Shown piece by piece: positions 1-12,370 of a stretch of 64,000 bases of DNA. Source of the DNA: Polytrichum commune. Its lineage: Eukaryota > Streptophyta > Polytrichopsida > Polytrichales > Polytrichaceae. Positions within the stretch are counted from its first letter, which is position 1. Each line of letters begins with the position of its first letter. Both the position numbers and the translations under genes were made by a program. A model generated the notes under the pieces. The model saw only the letters and a list, made by a program, of their open reading frames with translations, did no database searches and was not told the origin of the DNA. The stretch spans positions 26,922,144-26,986,143 of the forward strand of contig OX485809.1 in the NCBI GenBank assembly GCA_950295325.1, given 5' to 3'.

Positions 1-2234
1 ATACTGCATGGCAATCTTGGCTGTTTCTGTCTTCCCTGCACCACTCTCACCACTAAACAATAATGTGAACAATACGTCCCTCTCGCACAAAAGTATAACA
101 CCACCACTTATACTTAAAAATCAAAAAGAAACAAAATTAAGACACAAAAAGCATCGTCTACATATAGGTGCCTTAACATTCCCTTTATTTCTCTACATTA
201 CATACTAAACAGTAGTCTTCATTATACGCTGTATACATCCCAACACAGAAGAACCACAATTTTGTCACAGTGATATAAAATTATAAAGATGTATGTCAAG
301 TACCTGATGATGATAGACTGATTTACACCACCTGCAAAACACAAAATTAACTAGTATAAACATCCCATGTGTATGACCATTGAACCTAGAAATTGAATTG
401 TTCAAGAATATGTGTCACTAGCAAAACAGTATCTTTGGTGTCAAAAGCATTCATCGCAATTAAGATAGATACATATGTTGTGATGCATTTTGTCAATAGT
501 TCAAACCTTGAATCATTGCTCCAAAAGCACTATCTGCGGTCATGTACACATGAGGCTGGGAGCTTTCTGTAGTTCTCTTGCGATACGCTTGAACATTGTC
601 TGGACCATATATGGGAACCTTCTTAAATGGGTTGACTGCAATTAAGACTGGACCGGCCCTAGTCTGCATAATTCCATGATATTGTTAAAAATCAATGCAC
701 CATTTTGACTTCCAATTGCAGACAAATATGGGCCTGATTTGAGCTATAAGTCATATATCAAACAAGAAAATACACCACAAGCAAGTACATAATGGTTTTG
801 ACTTGAAGCTCATCTAAATCTTAGAAATATACATATATTTATGATTCAGCACCATACCTCCTGGGAGCATGACAGGTCCTTTATTGTACAAATGACATTA
901 TAAAAGAGGACATAAGTACTTACATATATCTTATCAAGAGCATATCGGTAGTCTAAATCGTGAAGAACTGAAGGCTCATTGAGGTAGCTAAGTTTGATGA
1001 GGTCATCAACTCCCTCCAAGATGTCAGGGTTTGCAGGTTGAATCTTTGCAGCACTCACTCTAATCACCTGCACAATATCATCGAATCCCCAACCAATTCA
1101 CAAGGCATTAAACAAAAACCTTCGCTGGAAAATGAAAGCATTCCTAGTCATAGACATTCACTGGATTGGAATATCAGCAGTACAATTCTTACTTGCTGGT
1201 CAGATGTTCGGACAACAGCCTCTGTATCTTCTGCAGATAGAACAGTTCCAGAAGTCCAAATGTTTTCCAAGTTCAAGCACCAAACCCGTAAATTCTGCAA
1301 ACACAACATCCCAACACAGATAAGAGCTTCAGTATTTAACAACACCCTGCAATTAGTTGAATAATACTGGGAAGCTTTATATTTGCATGCATGCATGTGC
1401 GTGTTGACCACTCCAAAATCCTGTTCTCTGCTCACATTTTCATACCAATGCAGTGGCGAATCATTAAGAGTTCAGCAAGAGTTGAGAAGCCTTAAAATTG
1501 TAATGATTATAACAATGTTGCAGTGGTCATGCCCTTTTAAATCTCAAAGCTATTCAGCCCGGAAAACTATACGGAAGAATCTAGCGACAACAATCAGGGC
1601 AAAGTTTTGAAGAGTAGGTGCATACCTTCTTTAAGCGTAATATACCGTCATCCTTCCACTTCTTCCCAGATGTGACCACAGGGGTAGGGTTTTGTTGAAT
1701 AGCTGTATCTAGAGCAGGAATATGTTCTGGCATAGAGAAGCTGAAACTAGATTGCTCCTGTGAGCTGATGTTCGATTCATCAGCTCCTCCCGAGAGCATG
1801 ATGACACGACCATTTTCATAAGCCGGATCTCTACTGCTTTCGACTGCGACAAGCATGTCAAATGGACTTCGCGTAGAGACCTCGGACCCCATGACACATT
1901 TAGCTGAATAATGAGCATCAGCAGCAGGTAAACCCACTTTTCCAATGGGAGAGTCCACATCAGCATCAACAACACAGAGTTTCCCCAACGATCCTGCGGT
2001 GGGTACTTTGGTTGGCATGGCAAGTGTATTCGTTACCGCCCCTGGATGCTTCCTAGCTCGCACTGACGAAGGCAATCTTGCTCTGGATGTTGGCCTTACA
2101 GGAAGTGGTGGCGGCCTAACATCCTGTTTGTCATAACCTAAATTTTCTTTCTCCTGCATGTCAACACCCGTTCTGATCGACTCCAACATTTCTTCTAGTG
2201 TACTCCGAGGGCCGGAGCCCTTGGGAGGAAACAT
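1..2234 (-). CDS. Class VIII myosin heavy chain, copy 1 (5' six exons, cut by window edge)
   Basis: Actin-based motor of the plant-specific class VIII, associated in the family with the plasma membrane, plasmodesmata and the division plane. Exons on the minus strand are 2234-1626, 1294-1193, 1067-924, 663-507, 331-304 and 52-1, giving 364 codons. All have GT-AG borders, and phases match copy 2 exon for exon. Residues 1-203 are the low-complexity N-terminal extension with a PPPLPVRP motif. An SH3-like segment follows (KWKDDG, then NLRVWC), then motor entry ([12 protein letters not shown]). The P-loop GESGAGKT lies in the last visible exon. The chosen start (MFPPKGSG) is the ATG shared with copy 2; the longer frame upstream begins at a TTG. 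No stop or frameshift is seen, so the gene looks intact up to the edge. Class assignment rests on similarity to plant myosin VIII motors; the tail is outside the window. Confidence 0.93.
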
Positions 2235-2481
2235 ATTTAGTAGTATGATGATTCTCCCCCTTGTCAATCTTAGTCTTCAAATGAGCCCTCAAATGATGCC
2301 TACAACCATACCTGCAATATGGTAGGTAGGTATCCTCCTAATGCATTTTCTTCCTCAATGTGATCATACCGTCCTCAGAGGCAACACGTTACTAACATCA
2401 TCACCTTAGGCTGATTGATCCTGATGAATAGCTACCACACATGTCACATGCTGGAAGAAGCAAAGCAAAGCAGAGAGCAAG

Positions 2482-2607
2482 CTAAAGCTTCACTCCGACG
2501 AAATCCAACACCACCCCCATAAACCGCATCTTCTTGTTCCAATGTGCGCAAATCTCCAGACCGAAATTGAAGCAATTCAATTCCGGTCTGCCGCCACATT
2601 CATGCAT
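2482..2607 (-). promoter_or_regulatory. Upstream ORF and hairpin in the 5' leader of myosin VIII copy 1
   Basis: A 41-codon upstream ORF (MHECGGRP..., ending at TAG 2482-2484) lies 373 nt before the myosin ATG and out of frame with it. Starting 17 nt after its AUG is an inverted repeat (2590-2556). In the mRNA sense, CAGACCGGAATTG pairs with CAATTTCGGTCTG with one G-U pair and an 8-nt loop. The same arrangement occurs before copy 2. That this stretch is transcribed is inferred from homology between the two leaders. An in-frame ATG also exists further upstream at 2700. Confidence 0.5.
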
Positions 2608-3006
2608 CCTGGCACCTGATGTCCAATTCCACCAAATGACCCAACCCAGCCCCCCCGATCGTTGATTAGCTCTTTCGAACTGGATCAAGAAGTTCTTCAC
2701 ATCCCGCAGCCAATTAAGTTACACCTCGACAACACAGCACACACCTTCACCTAACTCAAATCGATCAACAATCACAGGGTAGCCTCTCACGCAACCAATG
2801 TGATCTCGCCACATCTGCAGCACACCACTGGTGCAGCTCCACATTCCCCCCTCCCCCTCCTGTGCCCTAACTTAATAGATCGCATCAACCTACAGGCTCA
2901 TGCAACCCAACCACTCCGCCTCGAAATCGCCTTCCCGCTGCCACCACTCCCCAACGGCCTCCAGCAGGTTGAATTTTGAGTCAATGCGCCGGAGATACTT
3001 GTAAGT

Positions 3007-3020
3007 GAGCAGGGTATATA
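3007..3020 (-). promoter_or_regulatory. Possible TATA box of myosin VIII copy 1
   Basis: GGTATATACC reads as a TATA-like element on the minus strand, about 780 bp before the myosin ATG and 400 bp before the upstream ORF. The region from about 2700 to 3370 is GC-richer than the repeats beyond it, as expected of a promoter and leader. No matching element was identified before copy 2, so this is a weak call. Confidence 0.25.
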
Positions 3021-3292
3021 CCGAACGGAACTAAGTTTGACGAGCAGCAGCGTAGACCGAGCTCTGCTCCGCTGCTTCAACCCCGTCAGTTACAAATGGC
3101 GCATTGAGTTAACCTGCGAATAGCACCACCTGTTGGAAGTGTAAGAAATTGTGCGGAGCGAGCAGCGGCTGTGGAATCTTTATGAAATTGATGGGAGGCG
3201 GGCTGCCGACCTAGGAAGCGAGGTCGAGACGAGCAGGGCATGGGCGTTCGAGCTTCGGTGGGGCCGTAGCCGCCATGGCTGTGCTGACACAG

Positions 3293-3314
3293 TCTCTCTC
3301 TCTCTCTCTCTCTC
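3293..3314. repeat. (CT)n microsatellite
   Basis: Eleven CT dinucleotides in the upstream region of myosin copy 1. CT/GA tracts are common in plant promoters; no function can be claimed. Confidence 0.9.
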
Positions 3315-3420
3315 CCCTTTGTGTTTCCCAACACCTTCCTGGCTCTCTGTGCGCTGCAAGACATTCATCCAATGAGTCGCTTCACACTTTCATCCACTGT
3401 CATTCATGCGCCTCAGGCGA

Positions 3421-3960
3421 AGCCACTGGTCTTCATCGGTGAAAATTCGAGTATTGTGACCGGTCCAACCGGTGACATGTTCTGATATTTCAGCTTTTCT
3501 TTATTAATTTTTGGTATATTCTGTAGATTCTTATAAAATGATCTCAAGTCTTGAACTTCAACCAGTTGCTTCGTAAACTCAACCAATTCATTTGTAACTA
3601 CAATAAATATGATATTTAGTGATTGATTAATATATAATGTTGTTACCACCCTACCCTGCTCAACACTAATTTTTAATTCCTTGACAATTAGTGTTGGAAG
3701 ATATGCTAGAATTCTCTTTTTATCGTTGTATTTTTTTCATATCTTTACTAACACTAAATCAAACATGTAACTTCCACATATTACCATAGTTGATATTTAG
3801 TGTTTGAGTTTACATTTAATGTTACTTACTTTCATAGGGTTATTGACATCTAGTGTATCGTTTGTATTTAGTGTATCAAACACTAAATATCCTTTTTGGT
3901 GTAGTGGCCGGTTCTCCCCGTTCAAAGTTGACCGGTGGTTCTAGCATGAAAGGAAAGGCA
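3421..3960 (+). repeat. Dispersed repeat H, interrupted copy
   Basis: The part at about 3440-3600 aligns with 22840-23000, sharing stretches such as AAAATGATC and GTAACTA and several CAACCGGT-like motifs. Similarity resumes after 3906 with CCGGTTCT and CCCG. The 3596-3906 interval is absent from the second copy, which marks an insertion. No coding potential was seen. Family unknown. Confidence 0.55.
3596..3906. mobile_element. CACTA-like miniature element inserted in repeat H
   Basis: The right end, read inward, is CACTACACCAAAAAGGATAT followed by TTAGTG. The left end reads AACTACAATAAATATGATAT followed by TTAGTG, so the ends form imperfect inverted repeats of about 30 bp. Comparison with the empty copy of the host repeat near 23000 shows where it went in. 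About 311 bp, so it encodes nothing. The CACTA assignment rests on the terminal bases only; a target duplication is not clear. Confidence 0.5.
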
Positions 3961-5561
3961 ACTTCATTCAATCAAGTAGCAGGTACCCACTTAAGTATGT
4001 AAGGATGAGCTCATTTATTGGCTCTATCATGAGGAAAGAGACCGAGCGGTGTGGTCTCCGAAATCGGTCAAAGTTTGGCAGCCAATCATAACCAATCCCA
4101 TATTGTGTTAGAATTTTTTTTTTCAAGTGGAGCCTTGTGGCAAGTACTTGTTGAAGTGAAATGTTCTCTAAATAAGCCAAAGTTTGGTTGGTTTAGGGCC
4201 ACGTGTGCAAGATAGTATTAGGATAGAGCACTTTTGTAACTAACCATTTCTCGACTCGTGCCTCTCAACCCTTAACCAATGTGCATCAAATGTACAAATG
4301 ATTGCTATGCATCTCACCAAGTCTTCAAATCATTTTTTAAAAACTCGGGAGATTGAAACTATATTAACTACATCATTTTAGCACTAATGTATTTTCACCT
4401 TAAACCCTCGACCCTTAAAAGAACATCATTGTATAATTGATAGGGGCTCGATGTATAAAGAAGAGAAGAAATGTTGACCTTAGTGGTTTGGCGCCACCCC
4501 AAGGTCTCGATGTACAATATCTATGTCCATAATTTCTACAAACCTCACTCTCAAGTCTTCATATTGTTCTTTGGAGATTGTGGGGGCTAGAAAATTTGAA
4601 GTATATTGTTTTATGTCTATAATTCAAAAAATAAAACCAAAAAACACTCATGTGTGCTATTCGTGAACAAACTATGAAGTATGTATTTGTATTTAATGCC
4701 ACTCACATTGTGTATTTAAACACCACCTTACTAACATTTAGGTATTCAATTGACTCGAATAACCACACTTGGAGAATGAGTTAATTTTAGGTAGGGTTGA
4801 TTTTGACACAATAAACTACAAACGAAAGTACCGTAGCTCTCTAGTAGCTCGGGCAAAGAGTAATTTATCTCAAAGGTGCCTAAATTTATGGGAAATTAAT
4901 TTTGTTGAGTGTCCGAGAAAAACATTCAAGGGTGCCTAAAATCACAATAATGCAAGTGATAGGTTGATGGAAGTGTTTAGGTTAATTGTGGCCACCATAG
5001 ATGAAATTAGGAAAACCATCCATGAATTATAAAATGACTTGGATGAAGTCTAACTTATTTTAAATACTCTTTGACTATGCCCAATTTTAGAATATTATTT
5101 GAACGAGCTTCCTGACTTACTTTTGCACTTTAATTGATCATTAGGCATAAAGGTGCCCAACCTGCTAGAGAGCTATGGTATGTAGCTGAAGTTCAAGTTG
5201 TTTGCACAGTGAGGCCAAGTTTAGGCCACTCATCAGTCTAAGAATAAGTGTGCAAGATACCATACTATCAATCTCTACCACAAAATCATGTCACGGGCCA
5301 CATTTACATTGTACAATTTCAAGATATTGCATGTACAAGAGGTTGATATGGGCACTGCTTCACATGAGTCGTTCAGGCTGAATACACCATTGCAATGCTC
5401 TATTATGAAAATAACCAAAGCATACTTCCAAATAGAATTTGACTAATTCCCGGATCCAACCCCATGTACAAACTCAACTAAATATTTTGATGTTATGGAT
5501 TCGCATTCTAATGGCATAAAACAATTCAAGTTGCAATGCAATGAACCACATTACAATACTC
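3961..5561. other. AT-rich intergenic stretch, nothing recognised
   Basis: Both strands carry only short open frames broken by stops. I see no terminal repeats, RNA gene or conserved protein motif. Confidence 0.6.
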
Positions 5562-5937
5562 TTCTAAATATGATATCATTAGTGTCACTAATTCTAATTG
5601 TCTTGCTCTAATTGTAAACCCAATGTAGTTTCGTCACCAAGATTAAATGTTAACCCAACATTATTTCTCATTCCTTGATCATTTTGGGGTGGGTTATAGA
5701 TTTACAATGTTGCAATTTCTATCACCTACCAAGCAAGTATTCATCCAAATTTGAATCATCCGTGACAATATTTCCATCACAAGTGGCTGACAAGAGAAGA
5801 TAGGATTTTGGCCAATGAATGAACTCATCCATCATCCGTGACAATATTTGTTCACTTCTTCATAATAAGTGTCATCGAAAAGAGTTTACCATAGTGACAT
5901 AAAATACCATGTGACACTAAGTATCATATTTAGTGTA
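5562..5937. mobile_element. Family D miniature inverted-repeat element
   Basis: The left side (CTAATTCTAATTGTCTTGCT) matches the right half of the intronic copy at 59362-59743 in reverse. The right side (TACCATAGTGACATAAAATA) matches its left half and the right end of the 27278-29774 element. The termini carry TACACTAAATAT-type repeats. Non-coding. Confidence 0.6.
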
Positions 5938-6270
5938 CTCATTTATTAAACGCGGTGAGTACCAATAGAACAAAATTTCCCACACATGCTATAGATTGTC
6001 GGGTCCCATTTGTTGTGGGATAAGTACTATTATATACACTTAAATTGTTCCAAAAAGAGAACACCGATGTACAGTTCATGCTTTCCTATTTTAAATAAGC
6101 CAAGAGATAAGCCTAGAGTATTCCCCGGACTTGGTCAATTTTGGAATCTTCGGCTATACACTTGGTCGAAGGAATCGAAATTCAAATTTAAATTTCTCAA
6201 AGCGGAAACAATATTCCACCGCCCACATGTAACTTTGGCAAGCTTAATAAGACTTGGTACTCGAGATCAA

Positions 6271-6779
6271 GGGCCACTTCACACACGAGACTGAGAGCCC
6301 GTGACCATTACACTTCAAGCACTCTCATTGGTGGAAAAGGCGGAGCCGGTCCAAGTTCGCTACTTCACACTACGCTTGAGGGACCAACGGAGTGAGTATG
6401 TGAATGCACGATGGATGTAAAGTCTACGTGGATTCCTACATGGCATCGATTGGATCATGTTTCATGGTCGCTTGGATTATTTTCAAAAACCATCTCTTGG
6501 AGGTAGGTCTTACACAAAACCGGGAGACCATGGCACTCTGAACGCTCACAATCATTGATTTATTATATTTTATCATGTGTGAGAGGATCCACATGAATAG
6601 AAATTCGTTGAAATAGCATATGGTTAAGGGCCCGGTCACGTATGACCTTCACACTACGCTTGAGGGTCCGTGACCACACTACATGGTTTTGGAGGTGTCT
6701 TGGGACAACCTTTGGACACTTTCTTTTGGGCTCTCACAATTTCATGGTCACGGCTCTTGGCTCGTGTGTGAAATGGCCC
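6271..6779 (+). mobile_element. Family A Harbinger-like MITE
   Basis: A 509-bp element bounded by GGGCCACTTCACACACGAG and, in inverted form, GGGCCATTTCACACACGAG. The terminal repeats extend with differences for about 35 bp through GAGCC-GTGACCAT. Flanks are CAA on the left and TAA on the right, a decayed 3-bp duplication. No transposase. Related copies lie at 14131-14627, 14818-15318 and 23027-23522, and a diverged one at about 8198-8833. Confidence 0.8.
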
Positions 6780-6837
6780 TAAAACATGCCTACATCGAAC
6801 ACAACAATAATTTGAACGCTTGGCTATAGTCTATATT

Positions 6838-7135
6838 TGAGTGGTATATATGTGGTTAGTTGTGGATCTAAGAATTGGCAACAAAATATACATGTGTTTA
6901 AAAGTGATTGGACTACAGTTCAAACTACGTTAATCATTTTAGGCTTAATAGTCAACTTGATTGGGGGAACATGTGTGACCACTTAATGAGCACGAGAATC
7001 TTCACTTTCGTTATGAATGAGATTATATTCATGAGCTCTGGAAATTATGAGACAAATGGCTATGAGCACGATATGGATTTGCTAATCATCTTGTACTAAA
7101 TATGTATTTCATATCCTACGAAAGGTGGGTAAAGA
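6838..7135 (+). repeat. Dispersed repeat B, copy 1
   Basis: Begins at GAGTGGTATATATGTGG and contains GATTGGACTAC and AATGAGCACGAGAATCTTCA. Copies are recognisable at about 21210-21545, 26440-26560 with 26840-27130, and 62370-62660. Similarity with the 21 kb copy continues loosely to about 8060 (TCTCATCCATCCAACATAAA). No frame is conserved between copies. Probably an old transposon of unknown class. Confidence 0.6.
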
Positions 7136-8197
7136 GAGAAAAGTATGCATCTCACGCATGCAAACACTCTTAACTTATGGCAAGGAAGTGATTGTGAGGA
7201 CATATGAATTGTGTAGTTCTTTTGTAGGTTTTTTCAAGAACAATTTTTGCAAGTATGATAATATGAAGTATGGATTAGCATATACAATAACAAACACAAC
7301 AACATTAGGATCACATGAATAAGAGAATATCGAAGTTCCCGAGAAATGTTCAAAGTCACAAAGCTCATTTGGCCCTTCCGAGTCACATATGCCATCCCAA
7401 ATTCGAGAGTGATGATCATTGACAATTTGTCGCTTTCGACCACTGATTCGCGTCTTGAATGGAATCGAGCACTTCTATCTTAAGTATGTGCATGCATGCA
7501 AAGTTGCGAGTGAGGTAATGGGTACTAAGATTGTAATATCATTCAAACTTGGATATTTGGTGGGTATGTCAAAATGAGAGAATCTTTGGATACCCAAAAT
7601 TATTGTTTAGGGTCAATAGCATTCTAAACCATATTATTTATAAGATGATTTTGTCTAGGTATGAAAGTTCTTGCATGGTATATAGCCCCAAATGGTATTG
7701 AAACTTTTTTAAACATACTCAAATACCTATATGTTACTGCAAAAAGAATGAATTCCTCATTACAAATACATGTATAGTAATAATGAAAATACGATATTGT
7801 ACCAATATAGGGGTTCACTGAGGTAATTTGCATGGGTAGAAGGTAACCTATACATAAAGGCAACCTCATTGCACAATGCGCTTATTAGTATATAGATCTT
7901 CTCACAAGTTGAGATTCACTTCAAAGTTGGCTTTGAAGTATGGAGGAAGAGAATGATTGGATATCAGTGTATCTCTCATCCATCCAACATAAAAACTTGA
8001 CCCCCCCCCTAGGGTTGTTGTTGCGTCATCTCCAATGACTTTAAGTAGATGAACTGGGGGTAATGAATGGAGTGGATTGACCTCTAATCGTAGATAGATG
8101 AAGCGGTTGAGTTTGAGAACTAAGCAAGTTAAAGTTCAAGACTTTAAGAGAATTACCGATCATTTTAGAGGAATCTATAGAACAAACCTCAAATTGA
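7136..8197 (+). other. Loosely conserved continuation of repeat B
   Basis: Patches around 7930-8040 resemble 21985-22110. The rest is AT-rich with no gene or defined ends. A run of nine C bases is at about 8003. Confidence 0.4.
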
Positions 8198-8833
8198 TAA
8201 AGGAAACTTCACATGCAAGACTGAAGGCCCGTGACCATTGCAATCCAAGAGCTCTCATTGGTCGAAAGGGCGAAGACCATCCAAGTTCACTTCACACACG
8301 AAGGTGAAGGCCTAAAGGGCCAAAGAAGACTTTAGGGATGAAAAGTCTACATGAAGTCCTACATGGCGGACTATGGATAAGGTTTCATGGTCTCCCGGAA
8401 TTTTCATTAGGCCCACCTCCAAGAATTCAATCTGACGCAAATTCCGGGAGACTGTGATTTTTTTCTTTCCAACATGACAGATTGCAGGGCATATTCCATA
8501 ACAGATTCTAGGACAAACAAAACACCACCAAATAATTCTCTCAAGTTGATAGAGTTTGAAACATATCATATTAAACCAAATCCTCCCCTCTTTTTCCGCC
8601 AACAAAATATACAATGGACTCGCAACATGGTCCATTCTCACTTCACACTATGCTTGAGGGCCCGCGACTACATAAAACGGCTTCCCAACACCCATGGTAC
8701 AGCCTTTGGATGAGAATCAAGGATCCTCACCAGTGCAAGGCCATGGCTCTTAATGTGTGAAGTTGATGCCTAGGGTTTGGAAATGGCCCCTAATATAAAG
8801 CCGCCCTTAGCTCATGTGTGAAGTGGCCCTTAA
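8198..8833 (+). mobile_element. Diverged family A element
   Basis: Starts with AACTTCACATGCAAGACTGA followed by GGCCCGTGACCAT and ends with CTCATGTGTGAAGTGGCCCT, matching family A termini with many changes. The interior keeps the GTCTACATG...TTTCATGGTC block. It is longer than the other copies and carries extra internal sequence. Confidence 0.55.
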
Positions 8834-8871
8834 TGTTGGATGAATGAGAGGTACTCTCGGAGATGAAAATG

Positions 8872-8896
8872 CTCTCTCTCTCTCTCTCTCTCTCTC
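8872..8896. repeat. (CT)n microsatellite
   Basis: About twelve CT repeats lying 38 bp beyond the diverged family A element. Confidence 0.9.
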
Positions 8897-10426
8897 AGAG
8901 TTTGACTCCGCTCTCTGAAACCTATTTAATGTGTCCTCATTCCCAAGCATGTGTCATAAATCAACTCATTTCAAACCAACTTTGCTGCCATAAAGTCCTA
9001 TTACTTTGTAGACCCGAGCTCTAGTCAACATTGTTCACGTGACACTCGGGAGCGGGGACTTTGAATTGAAATTTTGAATGAGTGCAGATTCTGGAAGGGA
9101 AATACAAGGGGATCTAAAATGTTTTAAAAGCAACCGTGTACGCCGACATTGCAATAGTCATGCTTGAAGTCCTTCAAAAACTCGTGATTTGGTAAGGATA
9201 TCTTGGCCCCCTTGTGATATGTTACAATGTTTAGGGAGTGTTCGAGTGGTGTCAAAAACTTAAATTTTCGTGAAACGAAGAGCAGATGTTTGGCTTCGCC
9301 CACATGAGGGCTATGTAAAAACAAGTTTTTTGGGGCAATTGTTTGAAGGCATTGAGGTAGTTGGGCTGTCTGAAACGGCTACCGTATAGTTGGGCCCAAC
9401 CAACACCTCAGACTACGTTGCACGCCTTCGTGATCGGGAGTGGCATTACTTATTACCGTAAACATTGGTTGCGATTTATATTCAACACCCCGTCTGGACT
9501 GATGGCTCAAAGTCTTTTTGATTGCAACCTTTTCCTTTGGAAAGGGACCAACACCTAGTTGCTTAGTAATGTTATGTAGCTCTATGTCCTACATGTATGT
9601 CACCACTAGATTGGTCCCATATGCTCCCACCATATACATAAAATTACTATTACATTTTATTATATTGATTTCAATATTTATGGCACGACTATATCTTATT
9701 GGTATTTTGACCCTAGTAGTCGATATGTATTTAACCAATAGCTCTATGTGTACATTCAAAGGGTTACACAATTAAGAGTTAACACCTTGCACCCAATACT
9801 GTTGTTTTGGAGGAGGAATTGGAGGGAATTGGAGGGAATACTTGCATAGTGGCCCTTGGGGTGATCCCCAAGTGTTGGCAAAGGGGGTATAGGGTACCCA
9901 TTAGCGGGGAGTATGTCATGCATATTGCCCTTGTGTTTTCAACTAGAGTTGGGTTAGTGCTTGCATGTTGTGCAAGGATGGTGACATTGTCAACCCAATC
10001 AAACCACTTTCGATGTTAGACAATGCTCTCTTCATAACACTTTGTGCTTTAAATTAAACTCTACATGGTTACTTGATTGATATTAACACATGCCCATCAT
10101 TATGTTACACATTTCTTGTATCATAATATACATATAGGGTAGTAATTAATGGTGTCTTCGCCACTATTGTCTCAAGGCCTTTTCAAAGACATTGTTTATG
10201 GTATTTCGTGTTGCCGGCCTAATAGTGTCGCTTACCCCAATATGAGGCCTAAGTGTAGGCTGCACCAATAATCCTTTTTTTTTTGTCATTAGTGTAACCA
10301 TATGACATCTGGCATTAATGTGCAAGTAATAATATGTAGGTAGTAGAATGCTAAAAAATATTATGAAGTCTATTACTAGGTTACACAATGGTCAACAAGT
10401 TCATCATGAGTGTAATTACACAACAC
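8897..10426. other. Intergenic stretch, nothing recognised
   Basis: Scattered short frames only (all under 90 codons), with no protein family recognised and no clear terminal repeats. Confidence 0.5.
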
Positions 10427-10854
10427 CACGGGGAGGTCACTTTATTGTAAAGTTGAACAATCACGTGCGAACACTTTACATGTAAGAAATCCTATTTTTT
10501 ACATAAAGCATCACCAAAATGGGTCAAACGTTTATCAACTTTTTTTCAAGAGTAGATATACATGGTACCTATTACAAAGTAAAAAGTAACTAAATTTGAT
10601 TTATATATATATATAAACATACCGTTTCTAACTAGAATGATAGAGAACTGAACTAAAACATTACTACAAAAATGAAGATTTAAAGTACTATAAAAATAAA
10701 GATTTAAAGTATATATAAAATATATACTATCAATGGTTATATATATGTAGAAAAAACATCATAAATTCTAAAAATATATATGGCATGTAATATAGGGGTA
10801 GCAAACTTTGTTCTCACGTGGTGTTCAACTTGACAATGGAGTGACCTCCCCGTG
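10427..10854. mobile_element. hAT-like non-autonomous element with 8-bp target duplication
   Basis: Ends are CACGGGGAGGTCACT and its inverse, with terminal repeat similarity running about 45 bp (CATTGTCAAGTTGAAC-type arm, then CACGTG). It is flanked on both sides by CACAACAC (10419-10426 and 10855-10862), an 8-bp duplication typical of hAT elements. The 428-bp interior is very AT-rich and non-coding. A related copy lies at 17966-18367. Confidence 0.75.
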
Positions 10855-10862
10855 CACAACAC

Positions 10863-11570
10863 TTGGCATTAGTATGCTCAATATAAATTCCTCTTGCATA
10901 TCAGATATATATATGCATAACATTTGCTATTAATAAGCTCAATATTATCTTCCTCTTGCATGCTAAATTATAACATATATGATATGACACTTGACATTCG
11001 TGTGCTTGAAAATATTTTTCCTTCTGAGATTAAATAACCATACCCTAAACAATGATTCACTCCCAAAATTTAATCTAAACAACAAATTATGTCATGTTGA
11101 CATGTATCGGATGTGCCATTTTCTAAGGTTGCATACAATATGTTCACACCCTTGGCAAATAGTATACGTGACACTTAAACTCTACGAGCCGAGGGTGGAT
11201 TTTTTTAGTCTAAGCAATCAACAATGCCAAACCATACCAACACACATGTTCACGTTAATATCTTCCAATTTTGAGCGGTGGGTGGCTGCAATTTTGTGTA
11301 AATGGTCCTAATTTGACAACGCATACATCGATAAGGTCAAATATGTCATAAGAAGCGCATGTTTTCTTTAATAAACATTTGAATTACATTGAATTGTTTT
11401 AGACGATTTTGGGGGAAAATAAATCTTTGGCCATTGGGGGTTAATACCATAGATGTTGTAGTGCTCCCCAAGATCATGTACCACTGCTTTAGAATATGAG
11501 TTGGAGAGAGGTGTGATGATGACGTTGGAGATGCCCGAAATGATGGAATTGAGAGGTGATTGATGCAAGC
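10863..11570. other. AT-rich intergenic stretch
   Basis: No gene. GACACTTGGCATT-type phrases recur a few times (10861, 10984), suggesting decayed repeats. Confidence 0.5.
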
Positions 11571-11574
11571 ACTA

Positions 11575-12075
11575 TGTACTAGATATTGTACACTTGGAGC
11601 CCTATCATAATTCGTAGCAGGGTGACACATATATGTTACCAAGCGTAGTGCTTGCCATTTTGCATTGGTCGCTTCCTATTGTCTATATTAGTTGTGCTCG
11701 TGTCCAATGAAGACATGACACGTCAACAAGACATAAAATGGTGAGCGCTACAGTGACACAAATGTAGAGAAATTCATAATCTCATTGTAAACGGGTATCT
11801 ATCTTACAATGTATCTCTCTATGATATCTATCTATTTGTGGCATCTATCTATGTTATGATGATATTGTACACATGGGAACCTTGCTACAACTTGTAGCAT
11901 GGTGACACATGTACGATATCAAACGTAATACTCGCCATGTCGTGAGAGCCGTTCACTACACTTCACACGTTCGTGGTGCTCGTATCGAATGAAGACAGGA
12001 TGGAGACATGAGATGTCAACAAGGTATGAGATAGCGAGCACTACGATGACACAAATGTAGACAAATCATAATGTT
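11575..12075 (+). repeat. Diverged tandem dimer, period about 287 bp
   Basis: The block from 11575 (GATATTGTACAC, GGTGACACAT, GACACAAATGTAGA) recurs from about 11862 with roughly three-quarters identity by eye. It lies directly before the clearer 284-bp tandem array and may be an older layer of it. Confidence 0.6.
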
Positions 12076-12370
12076 GGTGGAAGGTACGTACACTCTAAAC
12101 TCCGTAATACCAACCTCCATAATGTCACACACCCTCTCTAATATCCCGAAACCGTAGGGAACGGATGTTCGTAGTTCAAATATCGCTCCTTATTGTCACA
12201 TTTCTCTCTCTCATATCATGCAATTTGTCATTAATGCAAATCACCCAAGAAGTCAACCCACACCCTTGCATTGCGCCACATGTCAACATGTGGAGCGTCA
12301 CCCTCTTCTTCTTCTTCTTATGCCACTCATTGAATGTTGGTGCATGCGTCCACCGCATCGCCCCGGAAGG

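Noticed and set aside
1581-2267. 228-codon version of myosin copy 1 exon 1
   Set aside because: The start is a TTG, and the end reads past the donor at 1625. ATG 2234 is shared with copy 2.
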